Origin: Verrucomicrobiota bacterium
Lineage (GTDB): Bacteria; Verrucomicrobiota; Verrucomicrobiia; Opitutales; Opitutaceae
Length of the DNA: 64,000 nucleotides
Reading direction: 5' to 3'
Assembly: GCA_023399155.1 (NCBI GenBank)
Contig: JAEWQP010000035.1
Span: 1 to 64,000, forward strand
Shown: one piece after another, positions 27,501 through 33,934 of the stretch
Layout: each line of letters opens with the position of its first letter
How positions within the stretch are numbered: the first letter of the stretch is position 1
Made by a program: the position numbers and the translations under genes
The notes under the pieces: generated by a model
The model's database searches: none
What the model was told of the DNA's origin: nothing
What the model saw: the letters and a program-made list of their open reading frames with translations, nothing else

Positions 27501-28129
27501 ATCAACCGGGCGGGCACGCCCGCCGGCACGAGGTTGCGCATGCCGTCGAGAACGCCCACGGCGACGCGATCCGTCCCGTCGTTGACGACAGAGGCGCGCT
27601 TGAGAAAACCAAACTTCCCTGACGTGGACCACTCCGTGCGGAAGGTCAGGCCGAGGTCGTGGTTGATCTCCTCAAAGCAAAGCCGGTGGCCGACCACGCT
27701 CTTGCTCAGGTGGCGCGACAGGCGATAGACGGTCCGCCCGGCGGGCGCAAACGGCTCCCACAGCGACGTGCGATCGCCCCGGGTGACGCGCAGGATGGTG
27801 AAGCCACCGGTGCTTCCCGCGGCATCGTGTATCCGATCGACGGTGACGTAGGGAAAGATCGCGCGCTCGGGATCCCCCCGCCCGGCCGTCAGTCCACCTG
27901 TGCTGGAGATGAACAGCCAGTGATCGAAAGCGCTCACCAGCGTCATGAAAAACGGCGGCAAGGCGTCGTACTGGCTGATGCGGTAAAACCGATCCCCGTC
28001 GAGGGTCACGAACCCGCCGTTGATCTCCCGGGCTTCGGGAAAAGGCGGGATCGGATGTTCCCCCGCCCAGAGCCTCTCGGGGGCGGCGGCCGAAACACGG
28101 TCGTGCAAGCGATGCGGGGCAACGGACAT
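24551..28129 (-). CDS. Glycoside phosphorylase of the GH94/GH149/GH161 clan (candidate beta-glucan phosphorylase)
   Basis: The 1192-residue protein has no signal peptide and should be cytoplasmic. The N-terminal 300 residues are a beta-sandwich (DRFYRISQYDALPPFF, SSTGGLTAGR), followed by an (alpha/alpha)6 barrel. Landmarks collinear with GH94 phosphorylases are: NWRDIFQNWEAL (484-495, compare GFRDQLQD), GYWGDHQVIYLLALLEW (544-560, compare the RTR.SDDLLWLP region), the catalytic-acid motif WND (667-669, D669, compare DWNDG.N), and HTPGHAG...PGMTGQ (1032-1047, compare the phosphate-binding H-G-x and TGS segments). The length of 1.1-1.2 thousand residues fits GH149 and GH161 (beta-1,3-glucan phosphorylases) better than GH94 (about 800). 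It should split oligosaccharides with phosphate to a sugar-1-phosphate. Exact family and linkage are not decided by sequence reading alone. Two operator-like sites precede it. Confidence 0.68.
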   Translation of the reverse strand: MSVAPHRLHDRVSAAAPERLWAGEHPIPPFPEAREINGGFVTLDGDRFYRISQYDALPPFFMTLVSAFDHWLFISSTGGLTAGRGDPERAIFPYVTVDRIHDAAGSTGGFTILRVTRGDRTSLWEPFAPAGRTVYRLSRHLSKSVVGHRLCFEEINHDLGLTFRTEWSTSGKFGFLKRASVVNDGTDRVAVGVLDGMRNLVPAGVPARLMESMSCLTDAYKLAEVVPQTSLAVYAITAGITDQAIAQEALRATVAWSDGLPGARVVLTESQVAAFRRGEVPRALMSARGVRGLYGVCATFDLPAGEAHRWLVAADQGLDQVAVAALAERLALGGAGVAAEADAAENARRLRAIVGSADGLQCGGDEMVAASHFANVLFNVMRGGVFVRGYALPAADFARFVEQRNRGVAADHRPWLDGLARDIGVQALASEVRARGDANLERLFLEYLPLGFSRRHGDPSRPWNRFSIRLCDASGAELLEYQGNWRDIFQNWEALGTSFPAFLGHMVAKFVNGSTIDGYNAYRVTRGGVEWEEPAPEDPWATIGYWGDHQVIYLLALLEWAERFAPGRFHEWLEREVFAYTAVPYRIAGYDAMRRDPRATITFVAEQHEQIREREAREGTDARLVRGPDGHILHVNLTEKLLLVALVRLANLVPGGGIWMNTQRPEWNDANNALVGFGVSTVTLAQLRRYLVFCRRLFGALGERRVRLSAAVAEFASDLTGILAGFTGREAASAADPVERRRCVDALSALGTRYRERVYTQGLGGPAEIESAALLRMLDVSIPMVDASLRAARRSDGLFHAYRLLSFTREDSLPLRDLRLMLEGQVAVLGSGLLAPAEAVDLLAALRRSALYRADQHTYLLYPDGNPAGFLARNTVPGSSVERVPLLAALLRAGDDRLVRRDVSGVVRFHPDLVNEAALEERLARLAAEASWAPGVAADADGVRAVYEEVFQHHAFLGRSGAMFAYEGLGSVYWHMVSKLLVAVQECHAAAHTAGDPAADALAAAYHDIRAGLGFHKSPSEYGAFPSDPYSHTPGHAGAQQPGMTGQAKEGVLARRGELGVYVDGGALRFAPTLLSAAEFSTRPQTFRWFDVGGREVATELPADTLAFTICATLVVYHAVDRATSSTITLLDGSMIRFNERTLPPDHATSVFLRAGTIARIDVEVERTELHGEMHTAAHTGARPHPATVEAR

Positions 28130-28236
28130 GGGGACAAGGGGGCGGCTGAGTCGAGGCCGGACTCTGGGCGTTTCTCCCCCGATGTAAAGCCGTTTTGTGC
28201 ATAATAGTGCATTACGCGATCGGCGTTTGCCTCCAT
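28006..28236 (-). other. Possible 76-codon leader ORF with a strong ribosome-binding site
   Basis: On the minus strand AGGAGGT (28241-28247) stands four bases before an ATG at 28236, the best Shine-Dalgarno match noticed in the window. The ORF encodes MEANADRVMHYYAQNGF and then becomes arginine/proline-rich as it overlaps the first 124 bases of the phosphorylase gene in another frame. Operator site B lies inside its first codons. It may be a translated leader that couples to the phosphorylase gene, or a fortuitous site; the 3' half is clearly shadow sequence. Confidence 0.3.
28197..28212. promoter_or_regulatory. LacI operator-like site B (phosphorylase promoter, proximal)
   Basis: GTGCAT-AATA-GTGCAT, 68 bases upstream of the phosphorylase ATG on the minus strand. 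It matches the TGCA-N6-TGCA consensus exactly, and is the proximal member of a pair with site C. Confidence 0.72.
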
Positions 28237-28323
28237 GGATACCTCCTAGCTCGGTCTTAACATTCTGACGTATAGTCGCTTACGGATTCGTCCGATACCA
28301 TTTCGGAAGAAACGGGGGCGCAC

Positions 28324-28339
28324 GTGCATTACTGTGCAC
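28324..28339. promoter_or_regulatory. LacI operator-like site C (phosphorylase promoter, distal)
   Basis: GTGCAT-TACT-GTGCAC, between the phosphorylase and the end of the lacI-like gene. It is 127 bases from site B centre to centre (about twelve helical turns), a geometry that would allow repression by DNA looping if the repressor is tetrameric. Confidence 0.68.
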
Positions 28340-28379
28340 CTTTGCCTGCATGCCGCATGCGTGCGGCATGAGTGAAGGA

Positions 28380-29441
28380 TCAGCGGGCGGTTCCGGTATG
28401 CGTGCCGGGCGCCTCGGCGCTGCTTCCTTCGATCAGCCGCGCACCGATGAGGATATGGCGCCGCGGCGCCGAGGGATGCATGACCCGATCCACCAGCCGG
28501 GTCAGCGCGGCGCTGCCCATCTCCTCGTAGGCCACCCGCATGGTCGTGAGCTGCGGGAGGTTTGGGGGCGGCTTGATGCCGTCAAATCCCGTGACCGAAC
28601 AGTCCTCGGGAACCCGCACGCCCAGTTCCCGCAGAGATCCTATAAGTGGATACGCCTGGTGGTCGGCGGCGCAGACGAAGGCGGTGACGCCCTGCTCGCG
28701 CACGAGCTTCGCCGCCCAGCCTGCGATCTCGGCGACCTCGAGGCGGCCATGCTGTCGGTGGACATTGACCACCCACGCGGGGTCGAAATCGAGCCCGAGC
28801 CCGTAGAGCGCCTCGACGAATGCGCCGAACCGCCGCTGCACCCAGGGCGTGGGGATGGTGTAGGGCCAGGCCAGGAACGCCATGCGACGGTGGCCGAGAT
28901 CGGCGAGATGCCGCACGAGACGGCCGATGCCGTCATTCTGGTCGGTGTCGATGCAGTCGAGGCCCGGCTCACGATAGTCCTCGATCACGGACACCGCCGA
29001 TATCCGGCCCACCAGGGCGTGGATCGCCTCCGGTGGAAACGGATAGATGAGGATCGCCCCCCGCCAGGCGACGTTGCGTATGCCGCCCGGGAGACCCTTC
29101 TCCGGGTCAAACGCCGCGGGATCGTGAAAGCTCACGTCCACCTGGATGTCCATCGCGGCCGCCTTCTCGGTCACGCCCTTGAGGACGTAGTGGAAAGTCT
29201 CCGACGCTCCCAGCGCCCCGGGTGCGGCGCCGATCAACACCCCCACGGTGGACGGTCGCCGCGACTCCCGCCGGGCGGCGCTGCGCGGCCCGGCGTAGCG
29301 ATAGCCCAGGCGGGCGGCCAGGCTCAGCACCTGGGCGCGCGTCTCCGGATTGATGGCGGGATGGTTCGAGAACGACCGCGAAACCGTCGTGCGCGAAATC
29401 TTCAACTCATCGGCGATACGCTGCTGGTTGACTGAGGCCAC
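28380..29441 (-). CDS. LacI-family repressor of the beta-glucan locus
   Basis: The 353-residue protein has an N-terminal LacI helix-turn-helix (NQQRIADELKISRTTVSRSFSNHPAINPETRAQV) and hinge helix, followed by a periplasmic-binding-protein-type effector domain from about residue 63 (STVGVLIGAAPG... to the C-terminus), with EDCSVTGFDGI near the second subdomain. It starts with GTG; an in-frame stop lies just upstream. An operator-like site lies 41 bases before the start, so autoregulation is likely. Its central place between the phosphorylase, receptor and the divergent GH55-like/symporter genes, and six shared sites, mark it as the local regulator. The effector is probably an oligosaccharide or sugar phosphate released by the pathway. 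Confidence 0.88.
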   Translation of the reverse strand: MASVNQQRIADELKISRTTVSRSFSNHPAINPETRAQVLSLAARLGYRYAGPRSAARRESRRPSTVGVLIGAAPGALGASETFHYVLKGVTEKAAAMDIQVDVSFHDPAAFDPEKGLPGGIRNVAWRGAILIYPFPPEAIHALVGRISAVSVIEDYREPGLDCIDTDQNDGIGRLVRHLADLGHRRMAFLAWPYTIPTPWVQRRFGAFVEALYGLGLDFDPAWVVNVHRQHGRLEVAEIAGWAAKLVREQGVTAFVCAADHQAYPLIGSLRELGVRVPEDCSVTGFDGIKPPPNLPQLTTMRVAYEEMGSAALTRLVDRVMHPSAPRRHILIGARLIEGSSAEAPGTHTGTAR

Positions 29442-29481
29442 GCCTCATACACCGCAAACGACGTCGTCCCTGTAAATCCAA

Positions 29482-29497
29482 ATGCACTTCGCTGCAC
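29482..29497. promoter_or_regulatory. LacI operator-like site D (lacI-like gene promoter)
   Basis: ATGCAC-TTCG-CTGCAC (reverse complement GTGCAG-CGAA-GTGCAT), 41 bases upstream of the repressor start. It keeps both TGCA cores and the six-base spacing and suggests autoregulation. Confidence 0.65.
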
Positions 29498-29719
29498 GCC
29501 GCGTTTGTCCCGCTGGAGCTGACGCCGTCGAGGTGTCGGCCCGCACCGCTCCCGCCGATCGGCTCGTCAACGCCGCCTCCCGTGGCTACGGCGCGCATGA
29601 TCATGCCGCTGGCGGGCCGACCGAAGCGGCAGTCCCCCCACCGCGATAGGCCCGATCGAACCCGGTACCGCGCCACCAAGCCCGGCCCCGATAACCGTCG
29701 CCATCTTTGCTCGCCTATC

Positions 29720-29735
29720 CTGCACGTTTATGCAC
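29720..29735. promoter_or_regulatory. LacI operator-like site E (GH55-like gene promoter)
   Basis: CTGCAC-GTTT-ATGCAC (reverse complement GTGCAT-AAAC-GTGCAG), 107 bases upstream of the GH55-like start on the plus strand. Same consensus and orientation-independent core as the other five sites. Confidence 0.68.
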
Positions 29736-29841
29736 GTTCGCCGGACAGTATTCTGCGGTGGCGATCGCATCGACGGTTGCTGATCGGAGGCGTGTTCGCC
29801 TCGCCGGGAGGGCCGCCGCGCAGCTCCAACTCCGCCACGCC

Positions 29842-32800
29842 ATGCCTGATCCCACCCGTCCGCTTGTCGCCTCGAGAGTGCTCGCCTGCTTCGGATACGC
29901 GGCCGCGCTCATGCTCCTCGTCTCGCCGGCCCGCGCCGCGAACGGCTCCTCCTCGATCTATGGCGACAGACCCGACGATCCTGCCGCCGTGACGGTCACG
30001 CGCGACGCCTTTGGCGCTGCGGCCGATGGCGTGGCGGACGACACGGCGGCCCTCCAGGCGGCGATCGATCGCGTGCAGGAAACGACCCGGCGAGGCGTGG
30101 TCCTCCTTCCGGAAGGCCGCTACCGCCTATCGCGGCCACTGCTCGTCTGGAGCGGGATCCGGCTTATCGGATTTGGCGCGAGCCGCCCCGTGCTCGTCCT
30201 CGGACCGTCGACGCCAGGATACCAAACGGGCGACGGAAGATACCTGGTGCATTTCGTCGCCGAACGCCCCGCCCGTGCCGATGAACCGGTGCGCGACGCG
30301 AATCCCGGCACGTTTTACTCGGCGATGGCGAACATCGACATCGAGATCGGCAGCGGCAACCCCGCCGCCGTCGGCGTGCGCTCGCATTTCGCGCAGCACG
30401 GGTATCTCGCCCACATGGACTTCCGCATCGGCGAGGGTCGCGCGGGCGTGGAGGAAGTCGGAAACCAGTTCGAGCACCTGCGGTTCTTCGGGGGCGAGTA
30501 CGGCATCATCATGCACAAGCCCTCGCCAAGCTGGCCCTTCGCCCTGCTTGACAGCGAATTTGCCGGCCAGCGCCGTGCCGCGATCGAGACCGAGGAGGGC
30601 GGCCTCACGCTTATCCGTACCTGGATACATGATACACCCTCGGCCGTCGTGGTGCGGCCCGACCGCTCCGAGGAGCTGTATGTGCACGACTCGCGCTTCG
30701 AGCGCCTCGCCGGCCCCGCCCTCGTGATCAGCGACGAGACCAGTGCGCGCACGCAGATCAACCTCCGCAACGTGGTCTGTGTCGACGTGCCGCTGCTCGC
30801 GCTCTTTCGCGAAAGCGGGAGGACGGTGGCCGGAACCGCGCCGATCTTTCGCGTGACGGATTTCTCGCACGGCCTGCAGCTGACCGGGCTCGGCGCGACA
30901 CCGTCGATCGGCACGGATTTCGACCACGAGGTGCTCGCGACCGCCCCGGAACACGTGCCGACGGATCTCGCGCCGCTGCCGCCGACCGCAGACTGGGTCA
31001 ACGTTCGTTCGCTGGGTGCGGTGGGCGACGGCGCGACCGATGACACCGACGCCCTCCGGGCCGCCGTGGCCGCGCACCGCACGCTCTTCTTCCCGGCCGG
31101 ATTCTATCGCGTGACCGACACGATCACGCTTCGCCCCGACTCCGTCCTCGTCGGGCTTCACCCGTCGACGACGCGCCTCGTGATCGCCGACTACACCCCC
31201 GCATTCCAGGGGCCGAACGGTCCGACCGAACGCCCGGTCGAGCCGGACCTTCCCGGAGTGCCGCGGGCGTGGCGCCGCATCCCGCCGTTCACGGGCAAGG
31301 GCGCGCCGAAGGCGATGGTCGAGGCCCCGCGCGGCGGCACTACGATCCTAACCGGGCTGGGACTCGACACCGGCGGCATCAACAACCGCGCCGTCGCGCT
31401 GAAATGGTGCGCCGGGGAGCGATCCCTCGTGAACGACGTCCGCTTCCATGGCGGTCACGGCACCTACGACGCGGCCGGCCGGTATCCGGAAATCTATAAC
31501 GACACCCGCACCGGCGATCCGGATCCCGCACGCCGCTGGGATTCGCAGTTCTGGAGCCTCTGGGTGACCGACGGCGGAGGCGGTGTTTTCAAGGGGATCT
31601 GGACGCCGAGCCCGTTCGCTGCCGCGGGCATGTACGTGTCGGACACATCGACGCCGGGACGCGTCTACGCCCTTTCCAGCGAGCATCACGTGCGCACCGA
31701 GGTCATGCTCCGGCGCACCGCCAACTGGCAGTTCTTCGCGCTCCAGACCGAGGAAGAGCGCGGCGAGAGCGGCCATGCCCTGCCACTCGAGATCATCGAC
31801 TGCCGCGACCTGCTCATCGCGAACTTCTTCATCTACCGCGTCGACATGCCCACACCGTTTCCCGCCGGCATTCGTACGACGCGGTCGGCCGACGTCGAGT
31901 TCCGCGGCGTGCATGTCTACAGCCCGGGCCAGCTGAGCTTCGACAACACGTTGATCGACCAGACTTCCGGTCTCGAAGTGCGCTCGCGCGAAATCGCGCG
32001 GATGCGCGTCACCTCCCCACCCCCGAGTGCGCCATGGCCGGCCGACAGCACGGGCTCGCGCGTCAAGCGGGTCGCCTCCGGCTTCACCCACGCGACAGGC
32101 CTGGCAGCAGGTCCCGACGGCACGGTGTATCTTGTGGATCCGCATCCCGGCCGCATTTTCTCATGGTCCCCGTTGGCCGGCCTCACGCTCGAGACCGATG
32201 CGATCGCCGACCCTGTCGCCGTGGCCGTCGACGCGTCCGGGGCACTTCTCATCGTGGCGCGTCATGGGAATGTGTATACGTTCAAGCCTGGTGACTCCGA
32301 AGCGACGATCCGCGCTCTCGACCCGGTGGGCACCGAACCGCGCGCGGGCGCGACGGCCTGGCTCCCGACCAACCGCTGGCGCGACGGACACGATTGGCGG
32401 GCCGTGAGCACGAGGCGCGAGCCCCTGCACTACGCGGCATCCGACGGATCGGTGTTTCTCCCCGCGCCCGAGAGTTTCCCTCGCCTCACCCGGCCCCGTG
32501 GCGGCTGGGGCGCGGGGACGATCGACCTTGCGCGAACCTATCAGCTCGGGCCTGCGCGACCCGGCCATCGCTTCTACGCGGCCGACGAGTTCGGACAAAC
32601 CACCTGGAGCTTTTCCGTCCAGCCCGATGGCGCGCTGGCGGACGCCGAGCTGTTCGCCGAGGAAGGCGAGGCGGGCGTGACCAGCGACGATGCGGGCCAT
32701 GTCTACATCTGTGCCGGGCACGTATTCGTCTACGACGCCGCAGGTCGCCAGATCGACCGGATCGAGGTACCGGAGCGTCCGAGTGCCGTCGTGCTCGCCG

Positions 32801-32862
32801 GCCCCGATCGGCGCACCCTAGTCATCGCGGCGCGGACATCCCTCTACATCACCCGGCGCTAG
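29842..32862 (+). CDS. Secreted GH55-like tandem beta-helix protein fused to a C-terminal propeller
   Basis: The 1006-residue protein has a signal peptide (ACFGYAAALMLLVSPARAA). Two right-handed beta-helix domains follow, each opened by the pectate-lyase-3 signature: FGAAADGVADDTAALQAAID with VVLLPEGRYRL near residue 55, and LGAVGDGATDDTDALRAAVA with FFPAGFYRV near residue 395. Two such helices in one chain are the hallmark of GH55 exo-beta-1,3-glucanases. The last 270 residues form a beta-propeller like SMP-30/gluconolactonase proteins (GFTHATGLAAGPDGTVYLVDP, AVAVDASGALLIVA, VTSDDAGHVYICAG). The fusion is unusual; a catalytic acid was not assigned, and a lyase or binding protein is an alternative. 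The gene heads an operon with the epimerase-like gene 27 bases downstream. Confidence 0.68.
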   Translation: MPDPTRPLVASRVLACFGYAAALMLLVSPARAANGSSSIYGDRPDDPAAVTVTRDAFGAAADGVADDTAALQAAIDRVQETTRRGVVLLPEGRYRLSRPLLVWSGIRLIGFGASRPVLVLGPSTPGYQTGDGRYLVHFVAERPARADEPVRDANPGTFYSAMANIDIEIGSGNPAAVGVRSHFAQHGYLAHMDFRIGEGRAGVEEVGNQFEHLRFFGGEYGIIMHKPSPSWPFALLDSEFAGQRRAAIETEEGGLTLIRTWIHDTPSAVVVRPDRSEELYVHDSRFERLAGPALVISDETSARTQINLRNVVCVDVPLLALFRESGRTVAGTAPIFRVTDFSHGLQLTGLGATPSIGTDFDHEVLATAPEHVPTDLAPLPPTADWVNVRSLGAVGDGATDDTDALRAAVAAHRTLFFPAGFYRVTDTITLRPDSVLVGLHPSTTRLVIADYTPAFQGPNGPTERPVEPDLPGVPRAWRRIPPFTGKGAPKAMVEAPRGGTTILTGLGLDTGGINNRAVALKWCAGERSLVNDVRFHGGHGTYDAAGRYPEIYNDTRTGDPDPARRWDSQFWSLWVTDGGGGVFKGIWTPSPFAAAGMYVSDTSTPGRVYALSSEHHVRTEVMLRRTANWQFFALQTEEERGESGHALPLEIIDCRDLLIANFFIYRVDMPTPFPAGIRTTRSADVEFRGVHVYSPGQLSFDNTLIDQTSGLEVRSREIARMRVTSPPPSAPWPADSTGSRVKRVASGFTHATGLAAGPDGTVYLVDPHPGRIFSWSPLAGLTLETDAIADPVAVAVDASGALLIVARHGNVYTFKPGDSEATIRALDPVGTEPRAGATAWLPTNRWRDGHDWRAVSTRREPLHYAASDGSVFLPAPESFPRLTRPRGGWGAGTIDLARTYQLGPARPGHRFYAADEFGQTTWSFSVQPDGALADAELFAEEGEAGVTSDDAGHVYICAGHVFVYDAAGRQIDRIEVPERPSAVVLAGPDRRTLVIAARTSLYITRR

Positions 32863-32889
32863 CCAAGCGCCCCATCCCATAAGCTTCCC

Positions 32890-33813
32890 GTGCTGGCTCA
32901 CAACGACACATCCACCGCATTCGCCGTCCACACGATCGGCAACCATGCCGTCTCCTGCACGCTCGCCCCGGAACTCGGCGCGCGTGTGGTCTCACTGCGC
33001 GATCGCGTGACGGGCCGCGAGTGGCTCGACGGCTGGGCACCGGAAGCCTCGCGACGCCTGTGGAAGCCCACCGACCCGGGCGATTACGCGACGGGGCCGG
33101 GCGCGGGACTGGACGAGTGCCTTCCGACCGTGCTCCCCTGCGAGGTCATGGGTCGGCCGTTGGGCGACCATGGCGAACTCTGGAACCGCCCCGTTCCGGT
33201 CCATCTCGGCGCGGACGGCACGTCCGCCACCACCTCCTGGAATCTGAGATCGCTGCCGCTGGGCTTCATGCGCGTCGTCAGCGTGGTGGGCAACCGGGTA
33301 CATTTTGACTACCGGCTCGAGAACCTCGCGGACGTGCCCACGCCGTTCCAGTGGGCGTGGCATCCGCTCTTCACGCTCGAGGCGGGTGACGAGCTGCGCA
33401 TCGCGGGCGAGCCCGATACCTGCCTTGCGCCCGGCGGCCAGCCCCTGCCCTGGCCCGAGGCCGCCCCGGGATGCGACCTGGCGCGGGCTGATCTCGCGGG
33501 CGCGGCGTCCCGTTGTGCGAAGGTCTTCGTGGGCCCTCTCGTCGAGCCGGGCGCGACGATTCGGACGCGCACGGGCGCGGGCCTCGCGCTCACGTGGCGC
33601 GCGGAATGGCTGCCGTACGCCGGCATCTGGATCACGCGCGGCGGGTGGAAAGGACTTCACCACTGGGCGGTCGAGCCGACCAACGCGCCGGTCGATCGGC
33701 TGAGCGATGTGGTGGACGACACCCGTCTTCGCCGATTGGTCTGGCTGGAGGCGCGAGAGGTCCGCCAGTGGCGTATCACAGCGAGCCTGCACTCGGCCTG
33801 CGCACTCCGTTGA
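32890..33813 (+). CDS. Aldose 1-epimerase-like (galactose mutarotase fold) protein
   Basis: The 307-residue protein has the beta-sandwich order of the mutarotase superfamily: VSCTLAPELGARVVSLRDRVTGREWL at the start, GLDECLPTVLP, the conserved histidine region NLADVPTPFQWAWHPLF, and the final GLHHWAVEPTNAP. No signal peptide is present, so it should be cytoplasmic and may equilibrate anomers of sugars entering through the symporter or released by the phosphorylase. It starts with GTG 27 bases after the GH55-like gene, so it is likely co-transcribed. Compared with classical GalM it resembles the DUF4432/aldose-epimerase-like branch, so the sugar is uncertain. Confidence 0.75.
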   Translation: MLAHNDTSTAFAVHTIGNHAVSCTLAPELGARVVSLRDRVTGREWLDGWAPEASRRLWKPTDPGDYATGPGAGLDECLPTVLPCEVMGRPLGDHGELWNRPVPVHLGADGTSATTSWNLRSLPLGFMRVVSVVGNRVHFDYRLENLADVPTPFQWAWHPLFTLEAGDELRIAGEPDTCLAPGGQPLPWPEAAPGCDLARADLAGAASRCAKVFVGPLVEPGATIRTRTGAGLALTWRAEWLPYAGIWITRGGWKGLHHWAVEPTNAPVDRLSDVVDDTRLRRLVWLEAREVRQWRITASLHSACALR

Positions 33814-33841
33814 CAAGCGCGGCAGCGGTCTCCGAGGTAAT
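33810..33841 (+). promoter_or_regulatory. Possible promoter of the symporter gene
   Basis: TTGACA at 33810-33815 and GGTAAT at 33836-33841 resemble -35 and -10 elements, but with a long 20-base spacer. The operator-like site F begins at 33840 and would overlap the -10/start region, consistent with repression. Confidence 0.3.
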
Positions 33842-33855
33842 GCACTTTTATGCAC
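33840..33855. promoter_or_regulatory. LacI operator-like site F (symporter promoter)
   Basis: ATGCAC-TTTT-ATGCAC (reverse complement GTGCAT-AAAA-GTGCAT), 80 bases upstream of the symporter ATG and 27 bases past the epimerase-like stop codon. It gives the symporter its own control point within the plus-strand gene group. Confidence 0.72.
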
Positions 33856-33934
33856 TTTCGACTTGCGAGACGGGCTCCGTGGCAGACGCTGGCACGGCAA
33901 AACCCCGCGGCGCCGCTCCCGCCGCCTCCTCCCC

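Larger units (their letters stand above)
29442..29841. other. Divergent control region between lacI-like and GH55-like genes
   Basis: About 400 bases holding operator-like sites D (29482-29497) and E (29720-29735), one near each start. No coding frame is supported. A TATCCT hexamer at 29716-29721 overlaps site E and could be the -10 element of the GH55-like gene; no matching -35 was found. Confidence 0.5.

Noticed and set aside
25022..27622. An 866-codon plus-strand frame inside the phosphorylase gene
   Set aside because: Antisense to a gene with ordered catalytic landmarks; no domain and abundant Arg/His runs.
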